Source of the DNA: Streptomyces lilacinus
GTDB lineage: Bacteria > Actinomycetota > Actinomycetes > Streptomycetales > Streptomycetaceae
Length of the DNA stretch: 5,501 bases
Assembly (NCBI GenBank): GCA_000715685.1
Contig: KL569495.1
Location: 16,996 to 22,496, forward strand
Direction of reading: 5' to 3'
The notes under the pieces were generated by a model, which worked only from the letters and a program-made list of their open reading frames with translations, was not told the DNA's origin and did no database searches. A program made the position numbers and the translations under genes. How positions within the stretch are numbered: position 1 is the stretch's first letter; each line of letters starts with the position of its first letter. This document shows positions 1 to 5,501 of the stretch, piece after piece.

Positions 1-2
1 AC

Positions 3-1907
3 CCTGTCCTCATCGGCGAGCCCGGCGTCGGCAAGACCGCCGTCGTCGAGGGACTGGCCCAGGCCATCGTCAAGGGCGAGGTGCCCGAGACCCTCAAGGA
101 CAAGCACCTCTACACCCTCGACCTCGGCGCGCTGGTCGCCGGCTCCCGCTACCGCGGTGACTTCGAGGAGCGCCTGAAGAAGGTCCTCAAGGAGATCCGC
201 ACCCGCGGCGACATCATCCTGTTCATCGACGAGCTCCACACGCTGGTCGGTGCGGGTGCCGCGGAAGGCGCCATCGACGCCGCTTCGATCCTGAAGCCGA
301 TGCTGGCCCGCGGCGAGCTGCAGACCATCGGTGCCACCACGCTCGACGAGTACCGCAAGCACCTGGAGAAGGACGCCGCCCTCGAGCGCCGCTTCCAGCC
401 CATCCAGGTCGCCGAGCCGTCGCTGCCGCACACGATCGAGATCCTCAAGGGTCTGCGCGACCGCTACGAGGCCCACCACCGCGTCTCCATCACCGACGAG
501 GCGCTGGTCCAGGCCGCCACGCTCGCCGACCGCTACATCTCCGACCGCTTCCTGCCGGACAAGGCGATCGACCTGATCGACGAGGCCGGCTCCCGGATGC
601 GCATCCGCCGGATGACCGCGCCGCCGGACCTCCGCGAGTTCGACGAGAAGATCGCCGACGTGCGCCGGGAGAAGGAGTCCGCGATCGACTCGCAGGACTT
701 CGAGAAGGCCGCCTCCCTCCGCGACAAGGAGAAGCAGCTCCTGGCCGCGAAGGCCAAGCGGGAGAAGGAGTGGAAGGCCGGCGACATGGACGTCGTCGCC
801 GAGGTCGACGGCGAGCTGATCGCCGAGGTCCTCGCCACGGCCACCGGCATCCCGGTCTTCAAGCTGACGGAGGAGGAGTCCTCCCGCCTGCTGCGCATGG
901 AGGACGAGCTGCACAAGCGCGTCATCGGCCAGAAGGACGCCATCAAGGCGCTCTCCCAGGCCATCCGACGCACCCGTGCGGGCCTGAAGGACCCGAAGCG
1001 CCCCGGCGGATCGTTCATCTTCGCCGGCCCCTCGGGTGTCGGTAAGACGGAGCTGTCCAAGACGCTCGCCGAATTCCTCTTCGGCGACGAGGACGCGCTG
1101 ATCTCCCTCGACATGTCGGAGTTCAGCGAGAAGCACACCGTCTCGCGTCTCTTCGGCTCCCCGCCCGGATACGTGGGTTACGAAGAGGGCGGCCAGCTCA
1201 CCGAGAAGGTGCGCCGCAAGCCGTTCTCCGTGGTCCTCTTCGACGAGGTCGAGAAGGCCCACCCGGATATCTTCAACTCGCTGCTGCAGATCCTGGAGGA
1301 CGGTCGCCTGACCGATTCCCAGGGCCGCGTGGTCGATTTCAAGAACACCGTCATCATCATGACGACCAACCTCGGCACCCGGGACATCTCCAAGGGCTTC
1401 AACCTGGGCTTCGCCGCCCAGGGCGACGTCAAGACCGGGTACGAGCGGATGAAGGCGAAGGTCAACGAAGAACTCAAGCAGCACTTCCGGCCCGAGTTCC
1501 TGAACCGTGTCGACGACACGGTGGTCTTCCACCAGCTTTCGCAGGAAGACATCATCCAGATCGTCGACCTGATGATCGCCAAGGTGGACGAGCGGCTGAA
1601 GGACCGCGACATGGGCATCGAGCTCAGCGCGGACGCGAAGCAGCTCCTGGCGAAGAAGGGCTACGACCCGATCCTGGGCGCCCGCCCGCTGCGCCGGACC
1701 ATCCAGCGCGAGATCGAGGACATCCTGTCCGAGAAGATCCTCTTCGGCGAGCTCCGTCCGGGCCACATCGTGGTCGTCGGCACGGAGGGCGACGGCGAGG
1801 AGAAGAAGTTCACCTTCCGCGGCGAGGAGAAGTCGGCGCTGCCGGACACCCCGCCGGTGGAGTCCGCGGCGGGTGGGGCCGGGCCCAACCTGTCCAAGGA
1901 CGCGTAA
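3..1907 (+). CDS. clpC: ATP-dependent Clp protease ATP-binding subunit ClpC (C-terminal 634 residues; 5' end outside window)
   Basis: This is a class I Hsp100/AAA+ unfoldase that uses ATP to unfold substrates and thread them into the cytoplasmic ClpP peptidase. The reading frame is open from base 3, so the GTG at 81 is an internal valine and not the start. In fragment numbering, D1 has Walker A GEPGVGKT at 5-12, pore loop YRG near 50, Walker B ILFIDE ending at 77, sensor TIGATT near 110 and the arginine-finger LERRF near 129. A coiled middle domain with a UVR-like segment lies at about 207-261. That short middle domain marks ClpC rather than ClpB or ClpA. D2 has Walker A GPSGVGKT at 342-349, pore loop GYVG near 390, Walker B VLFDE ending at 415, the ClpP-docking LGF tripeptide at 468-470, and sensor 2 GAR at 559-561. 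A charged, probably disordered tail of about 35 residues follows, ending LSKDA. ClpC proteins are usually about 840 residues, so about 200 N-terminal residues (the Clp N-domain) are missing. No frameshift or lost catalytic residue is visible. Confidence 0.97.
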   Translation, partial: PVLIGEPGVGKTAVVEGLAQAIVKGEVPETLKDKHLYTLDLGALVAGSRYRGDFEERLKKVLKEIRTRGDIILFIDELHTLVGAGAAEGAIDAASILKPMLARGELQTIGATTLDEYRKHLEKDAALERRFQPIQVAEPSLPHTIEILKGLRDRYEAHHRVSITDEALVQAATLADRYISDRFLPDKAIDLIDEAGSRMRIRRMTAPPDLREFDEKIADVRREKESAIDSQDFEKAASLRDKEKQLLAAKAKREKEWKAGDMDVVAEVDGELIAEVLATATGIPVFKLTEEESSRLLRMEDELHKRVIGQKDAIKALSQAIRRTRAGLKDPKRPGGSFIFAGPSGVGKTELSKTLAEFLFGDEDALISLDMSEFSEKHTVSRLFGSPPGYVGYEEGGQLTEKVRRKPFSVVLFDEVEKAHPDIFNSLLQILEDGRLTDSQGRVVDFKNTVIIMTTNLGTRDISKGFNLGFAAQGDVKTGYERMKAKVNEELKQHFRPEFLNRVDDTVVFHQLSQEDIIQIVDLMIAKVDERLKDRDMGIELSADAKQLLAKKGYDPILGARPLRRTIQREIEDILSEKILFGELRPGHIVVVGTEGDGEEKKFTFRGEEKSALPDTPPVESAAGGAGPNLSKDA

Positions 1908-1923
1908 GTAGGTCAGTGCCGGG

Positions 1924-1958
1924 CGGCCCCGGGACCGTGGATCACGGTTCCGGGGCCG
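1924..1958. terminator. Strong inverted repeat: convergent transcription terminator shared by clpC and the STAND gene
   Basis: The left arm at 1924-1939 (cggccccgggaccgtg) pairs with the right arm at 1943-1958 (cacggttccggggccg). Together they form an uninterrupted 16-bp stem with a single G-T pair and a 3-base loop. On the + strand it begins 16 bases after the clpC stop and is followed by only three T residues, so it lacks a full U-tract. Actinomycete terminators often lack U-tracts, and the stem is very GC-rich. On the - strand the same hairpin overlaps the last five codons and the stop codon of the opposing gene, so it can serve both transcripts. Termination strength is inferred, but the base pairing is seen directly. 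Confidence 0.88.
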
Positions 1959-4900
1959 TTTCGCGTGACCAGCTGGTGGGCTTGCTGAACGGCCGGGCCT
2001 GGATGTGAACTGCCCCGGTCACCTTCAGCCGGCTCGCCATGTGGGGCGCACCGGAGAGGTCCAGGCCGACTCCGGGCGCGGGCCCGTCGAGCTCCACTTC
2101 GCGGAGAGCCGGGAAGACCCGAACAAGGCGCGCGTCCATTGTGCGGCCCTCGGAGAGCGTCAGACCGAGGCTGCTGACCGTCTTGATCGGCTTGATGTCG
2201 TCGAGGTCGTCGGCGGTGCGCAGAGTCAGGTCCAAGGCACGGAGGTGAGGAAGCTCGGCCAGCCCGTTCAGCTCGTCCGCCGATGCCAGGGGGCCATCGA
2301 TGTGCAGCGTCCTGAGCCCCCTCCACTCGCCGATGCTGTCGAGGCGGACAGGGGAGCCGACGTCCTGCACCACCTCCAGGGCGGTGACGCCCGGGTGCGG
2401 CGGCGGGATTCTTCCGTCGCCGTCGGCGGGCAGGTTGATCAGCTGCAGGAACGTCAGCTGGGAGAGGCCCGCGATGCCGGCCAGCGCGGCGTACGGAAGG
2501 CCCACGGCCTCGAGCTGAAGTGAGGCCAGGGATGCGCCCGGCAAGCCGGTGATGTCCCGCAGACGGGGGCAGTCGACCAGCGTCAGCCGTTCGACCTCCG
2601 GATGATCGTGGAGGAAGCGGAGGTCTTCCAGGGAGTGGTTCTCGCGCACCTCGAGCGAAGCCACCCTCCGGCCCCGCAGGGCGTCGTCGAGGGCCCGGGA
2701 CTCCACATCACAGGAGACGGAGAACGAGCCCACGGGGCCGAGCTGCGGCACCAACGCGAGTTCTTCCGTTGTCGACACGTACAGCCGCACATCGACCAGG
2801 TTCATGCCACAGAGGACCTGCTCCGCGTACGTGTGCGTGTCCATGCGCAGCCACGCGGCCGCCACCAATTCGCGGACATGCTTGCGCTCGGACTGTCCGT
2901 AGCGTTTCAGCAGGGGAATCGCCGCGTCACTCAGTGACATGAGCACGGCCACCAGCTGCATGGCCGTCTCGGTCGGCAGCTCCTCGGGCCCCGGCAGGAT
3001 CGGCAGCACCTCGGGCCCGAGCGAGATCAGCCATTCCGCCTCTCTGGCGGTGGTGGGAGGCCCGAGCGCCCTGAGTAGGCACCACACCGTCTCGTACTGC
3101 CCCTGATCCAGATATGGCGCGCTGATCGCGCACTGCGCGGCCAGCGTGCGCAGCGACCACAGCGCGTCGCGGTCGCGGGTCATGTCACCGGCCGAGATCA
3201 GCTGCGCGATGACCCGCGACACCTCCTTCCGCCCGCAGTGGCCGATGACGAGTCGAATGACGTCCTGCCACTGCTCCTCCACCGCGTGTGCCAGCAGCTC
3301 GTCCAGACTGTCGCTCTCCTGGAATTCCTTGGCCGCGAGATAGTCCTGGAAGGTGCGGTGAATGAATTGAATCGAATTCTCGGTGCGTTCCTGCAGTAAT
3401 CCGCTGCGGGTGAGCAAATACCGCAGCACCTTTTCTGCCGGCCCTTGCTCCCGGACCCTGCGCAGGCCCCGCATCGCCGACTCCAACTGGCGTATCGCCT
3501 GGTGGTGGGAGAGTTCGGCGCGGCCGTTGCGGACCAGCCACACGGCGATGCGTTGCAGGAGCTGCCGGCTGTCGTCGATCTCGAGGGAGATGCCCTCCGG
3601 CGTGACGATGCGACGGCGCTCGTCGCGATTGCCGAGGAGCATGGCCAGGGCGGAGTCGTAGAGGTGCCAGCGCGTGCGCGGGAGCAGGCCGCTGCGGCGG
3701 CGGTGGAGCGCGCAGATCACCGCGCACAGCAGCGGCGTACGGGCCAGGTCGCGCAGGATGTCGTTGCGCCGGAACTCCTGCGACAGGTCCCGTTCGAGGG
3801 TCGTGAGCCGGGCACGCTCCTGTCCGGCGCGCTGTGCGTCGGCGTAGTGGCCGCACTCCAGGCGCGCGGCCTTGTGCCAGGCGGCGACGAAGGCCTGGAT
3901 GTCGTCGTCGCTCATGGGCAGGAGCTGGAGCTCCTCGAAGCCCTCGGTCTCCAGCCAGGCGTGTTCGACCGCGAGCGGGCGCACGGTGACCAGGCAGCGG
4001 GTGTCGGGATACATCCGCAACAGGTCGGCGAGCCACTTGCGGGCGGGGGCTCGGTCGGGCTGCGGGAGCTCGTCCAGGCCGTCGACGAGGAGCAGCGCCC
4101 GGCCCGCCTCCATTACGCGCCCGGCCCAGCCGCTCGGCGCCTCGTCCACCGGCAGCTGGGCGATGGTGGGGAGCTGGGCGGGCGTGGGGTTGGTGATGCC
4201 CTGGGCAGCGAGGCTGCGCATGGGGATCACGAAGGGGATCAGCCCGTTGAGGGCGTCGAGGCTCTCGGGCAGCGTTCGATGGGCGGCGTGGGAGGCCAGC
4301 CACCATACGAGGGTGGTCTTGCCGGCTCCCGCCTCGCCGCGCAGCACGGTCCGGGGCCGTGAGCCCAGCAGATCCTCGATGCGCTGCGGCTCGGGGCGGA
4401 GGTGGGCGCTGCCGGAGTCCCGGGTGCGGCCGGGTGCCAGCGCCTCGAGGCTCAGGTAGGCGGTGTCCAGGTCCCAGCTGTTCTCGTTGGTGCCCAGGTC
4501 GTCGAGGCCGAAGATCTCCATGCGGCTGTAGCGGGCCTTGACCGCTTTGGCGTAGCGCTCTTCGTAGGAGAGGTCCTCGGGGTCGGCGGTCTGCAGAGCC
4601 TCCAGCGCAGGCGCCGCTGGCCAGTGCCGTTCCAGGGCGACGGTGAAGCTCACGTTGCGGTGCATGGCGCTGAGGGGAATGGCGTCGATGGCGGAGTGCT
4701 GCCAGCCGGCAGGATCCCCCGTCGCTATGCCGAGAAGCACGGGCCCCGCAAAAACGGGCCCTCCCGAGAGCCCCGCCCATGGCGAGCCGCCATGCGCTGG
4801 CTGCGGGGGGTGGTGTTCGCTGTGCAGCATGTAGCGGCCGCGCACTCGACCCGACACCGGCATGACTGTCCCCAGAACCTGTACGGCCTCGAGCTCGTTC

Positions 4901-5247
4901 CCCGCGAATCGCTGAACCTGGGGGAAGCCCAGCACCTGACAGCCGCGCACCGCCCGCCAGCCGGTGACAGCGCCCCAGCGCAGCATCGGCAGGCTCCCAC
5001 CCGGTACGAGGGCACATTCGGGCTGTAGGAGAGCGGCGTCGCAGTGCTGGGGATCCCCGGACCAGACGATCTGGCAGAGCACTGGTTTGGCGCTGCCGGG
5101 TACGACAACCGTCGCGAAGGGGTCGCGGCCGAGGATGTGGGCGGCGGTTAACACCAGCCGCGGTGTCAGCAGCACTCCACTGCCCTGCTGAGTACCCAGT
5201 ACTGCCACCAGCCGGTCCTCGACGCCCGGCGAGCGTCGCCCCGTCAC
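1942..5247 (-). CDS. Trypsin-like serine protease / NACHT STAND NTPase / leucine-rich-repeat protein, putative conflict (antiphage-type) effector
   Basis: This 1101-residue protein is predicted to be cytoplasmic, as no signal peptide or membrane segment is apparent. Residues about 10-207 form a trypsin-fold protease. Its triad is His37 (in TAAH), Asp70 (in CDAALL) and Ser161 (in GLSGGPV). A linker at about 215-285 precedes a NACHT module with Walker A GEAGAGKTT (304-312), Walker B LLLVDGLDEL (385-394), sensor VTVRP (420-424), the TPLLCAVICAL helix (504-514) and the FIHRTFQDYLAA motif (628-639) typical of the C-terminal end of NACHT modules. A helical spacer at about 650-810 leads to roughly twelve leucine-rich repeats (817 to about 1080). 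The layout of protease effector, NTP-dependent switch and repeat sensor resembles NLR/STAND immune proteins. The family fits bacterial STAND conflict and antiphage systems, but the trigger and substrate are unknown. The GTG start is fixed by a 4-bp GTGA overlap with the upstream trypco2 gene. No clear Shine-Dalgarno sequence precedes it, which suggests translational coupling. Codons 33 and 617 are TTA. Protease-NACHT architecture is certain from motifs; the defence role is inferred. Confidence 0.93.
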   Translation of the reverse strand: MTGRRSPGVEDRLVAVLGTQQGSGVLLTPRLVLTAAHILGRDPFATVVVPGSAKPVLCQIVWSGDPQHCDAALLQPECALVPGGSLPMLRWGAVTGWRAVRGCQVLGFPQVQRFAGNELEAVQVLGTVMPVSGRVRGRYMLHSEHHPPQPAHGGSPWAGLSGGPVFAGPVLLGIATGDPAGWQHSAIDAIPLSAMHRNVSFTVALERHWPAAPALEALQTADPEDLSYEERYAKAVKARYSRMEIFGLDDLGTNENSWDLDTAYLSLEALAPGRTRDSGSAHLRPEPQRIEDLLGSRPRTVLRGEAGAGKTTLVWWLASHAAHRTLPESLDALNGLIPFVIPMRSLAAQGITNPTPAQLPTIAQLPVDEAPSGWAGRVMEAGRALLLVDGLDELPQPDRAPARKWLADLLRMYPDTRCLVTVRPLAVEHAWLETEGFEELQLLPMSDDDIQAFVAAWHKAARLECGHYADAQRAGQERARLTTLERDLSQEFRRNDILRDLARTPLLCAVICALHRRRSGLLPRTRWHLYDSALAMLLGNRDERRRIVTPEGISLEIDDSRQLLQRIAVWLVRNGRAELSHHQAIRQLESAMRGLRRVREQGPAEKVLRYLLTRSGLLQERTENSIQFIHRTFQDYLAAKEFQESDSLDELLAHAVEEQWQDVIRLVIGHCGRKEVSRVIAQLISAGDMTRDRDALWSLRTLAAQCAISAPYLDQGQYETVWCLLRALGPPTTAREAEWLISLGPEVLPILPGPEELPTETAMQLVAVLMSLSDAAIPLLKRYGQSERKHVRELVAAAWLRMDTHTYAEQVLCGMNLVDVRLYVSTTEELALVPQLGPVGSFSVSCDVESRALDDALRGRRVASLEVRENHSLEDLRFLHDHPEVERLTLVDCPRLRDITGLPGASLASLQLEAVGLPYAALAGIAGLSQLTFLQLINLPADGDGRIPPPHPGVTALEVVQDVGSPVRLDSIGEWRGLRTLHIDGPLASADELNGLAELPHLRALDLTLRTADDLDDIKPIKTVSSLGLTLSEGRTMDARLVRVFPALREVELDGPAPGVGLDLSGAPHMASRLKVTGAVHIQARPFSKPTSWSRETAPEP
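2008..2799 (-). repeat. Protein-level leucine-rich-repeat array (about 12 units) in the STAND protein
   Basis: LxxLxL-type strands begin at residues 817, 839, 862, 885, 907, 931, 954, 978, 1002, 1024, 1048 and 1071, a spacing of 22-24 residues throughout. Clear examples are VERLTL (885), LTFLQL (931), LRTLHI (978) and LRALDL (1002). Each is typically followed by a loop and an L-x-x-L segment ending near LP. The repeats have diverged from one another and I did not detect them as DNA repeats. By analogy with NLR proteins they form the curved ligand-sensing domain. The first two and last two units are the weakest matches. An LRR solenoid is well supported; the ligand is unknown. Confidence 0.82.
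3397..3399 (-). other. TTA (bldA-dependent) leucine codon 617 of the STAND gene
   Basis: The + strand reads taa at 3397-3399, in frame as TTA for Leu617 in the segment RSGLLQE. It sits in a locally AT-rich patch; 3361-3420 is about 47% GC within a much more GC-rich gene. In Streptomyces TTA is read only by the bldA tRNA, which accumulates late in growth. Confidence 0.88.
5149..5151 (-). other. TTA (bldA-dependent) leucine codon 33 of the STAND gene
   Basis: The + strand reads taa at 5149-5151, in frame as TTA for Leu33 in LVLTAAH, four codons before catalytic His37. An early TTA is well placed to stop translation before any functional domain is made. I found no other in-frame TTA apart from codon 617. 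The regulatory meaning assumes a Streptomyces-like host. Confidence 0.88.
5244..5247 (-). promoter_or_regulatory. GTGA stop/start overlap coupling trypco2 to the protease-NACHT gene
   Basis: On the - strand, GTG (5247-5245) starts the large gene and TGA (5246-5244) ends the trypco2 gene, in different frames. The upstream stretch reads roughly ccggcactgagca, with no purine-rich ribosome binding site at usual spacing. Ribosome re-initiation after the trypco2 stop is therefore the likeliest route. This also supports GTG-5247 as the true start and shows that both genes share a message. Confidence 0.82.
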
Positions 5248-5501
5248 TGCTCAGTGCCGGCCGTGCCGAACCCCGACAGCCCCGCCGGCCGATCGTTCCC
5301 CACCTTCCAGCCTTCCCCCGTCCGCCGATCCTTCGGCGTCAGCGTGAAGGCCACCTTGTGGGTCCGTGCCGAGCCCCGCGCGACATCCGCGCCGCCCTCG
5401 ACGATCCAGGCCTTCACCTTGCCGCCGGCCTTCGCGTCGCGGCGCAGCTCCACCGTGAACTCCAGGGCGATGTCGCCGACGTCGAAGGCCAGGTCCTCCC
5501 C
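5244..5501 (-). CDS. Trypco2 (trypsin-co-occurring domain 2) family protein, partial (N-terminus outside window)
   Basis: The frame is open from the window edge (5501) to TGA at 5244, giving 85 residues. It begins GEDLAFDVGDIALEFTVELR, so the GTG at 5453 is probably an internal valine inside the conserved core. The pattern is GEDLxFxVGxIxLEFxVELRRD, then GGKVKAWIVEGGADV, then a THKVAFTLTP strand. It matches my recollection of the Trypco2 domain, a small beta-rich actinobacterial domain named for its linkage to trypsin-like proteases. Family members are usually about 100 residues, so about 20-30 N-terminal residues, including an expected short helix, are probably missing. A polar Gly-rich tail of about 30 residues follows the core. 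No signal peptide or membrane segment is visible in the part present. It directly precedes and overlaps the protease-NACHT gene, fitting a partner, adaptor or inhibitor role. The biochemical function is unknown; the family call rests on recognition of the pattern, not a search. Confidence 0.8.
   Translation of the reverse strand, partial: GEDLAFDVGDIALEFTVELRRDAKAGGKVKAWIVEGGADVARGSARTHKVAFTLTPKDRRTGEGWKVGNDRPAGLSGFGTAGTEQ

Noticed and set aside
81..83. GTG at 81 as the start of clpC
   Set aside because: The frame continues upstream to base 3 and encodes the D1 Walker A motif, so this codon is an internal valine.
533..1138. 201-codon open frame on the - strand antisense to clpC
   Set aside because: Ser/Arg-rich translation opposite conserved ClpC sequence; a GC-bias shadow.
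3445..4362. 305-codon open frame on the + strand antisense to the NACHT region
   Set aside because: The complementary strand encodes an intact NACHT domain with canonical motifs. This frame has no domain or credible start context.
3185..5017. 610-codon open frame on the - strand inside the STAND gene
   Set aside because: It lies wholly within the 1101-residue gene in another frame. Its translation is Arg/Pro/Ala/Gly-rich with no recognisable motif, a typical shadow frame in very GC-rich DNA.
4402..5028. 208-codon open frame on the + strand antisense to the protease domain
   Set aside because: It is antisense to the protease triad region and shows no family signature.
5451..5453. GTG at 5453 as the start of the trypco2 gene
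   Set aside because: Upstream in-frame residues to the window edge match the conserved Trypco2 core, so the true start lies outside the window.
3..5501. Functional link between ClpC and the protease-NACHT operon
   Set aside because: The genes are convergent, separated by a strong terminator and not co-transcribed. Both concern proteolysis, but nothing in the sequence connects them.

Overview
This window is high-GC DNA with the strong G/C third-codon-position bias of a Streptomyces or closely related actinomycete. The encoded ClpC-type Clp ATPase and the trypsin/NACHT and Trypco2-like proteins fit that assignment. It contains three protein-coding genes arranged convergently, two of them cut by the window edges. 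I see no RNA genes, CRISPR arrays, insertion sequences or gene-free stretch longer than 300 bases.

Left part (1-1907, + strand): the C-terminal three quarters of clpC, the Hsp100 unfoldase that feeds proteins to the ClpP protease. Both AAA+ modules, the UVR-type middle domain and the ClpP-docking loop are intact. It is an ordinary housekeeping gene.

Junction (1908-1941): a 34-bp convergent intergenic spacer. It holds a perfect 16-bp-stem hairpin (1924-1958) that is almost certainly the transcription terminator. The hairpin runs into the 3' end of the opposing gene, whose stop codon lies across the loop/stem boundary.

Right part (5501-1942, - strand): a two-gene operon that looks like an actinobacterial conflict or antiviral module. 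The upstream gene, cut at its N-terminus by the window edge, encodes a small Trypco2 (trypsin-co-occurring domain 2) protein. Its TGA stop overlaps by 4 bp (GTGA) the GTG start of a 1101-residue protein. That protein has an N-terminal trypsin-fold serine protease with a complete His-Asp-Ser triad, a central NACHT-type STAND NTPase with intact Walker A and B motifs, a helical spacer, and a regular array of about twelve leucine-rich-repeat units reaching nearly to the C-terminus. The architecture is effector, then NTP-driven switch, then sensor, as in NLR immune receptors. The likely mechanism, which is inference, is ligand recognition by the LRRs, NACHT oligomerisation and release of protease activity, with the Trypco2 protein as partner or regulator.

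The large gene carries two TTA leucine codons, one of them four codons before the catalytic histidine. In Streptomyces this makes translation dependent on the bldA tRNA and so potentially tied to development. No TTA codon is present in the visible clpC or trypco2 sequence.
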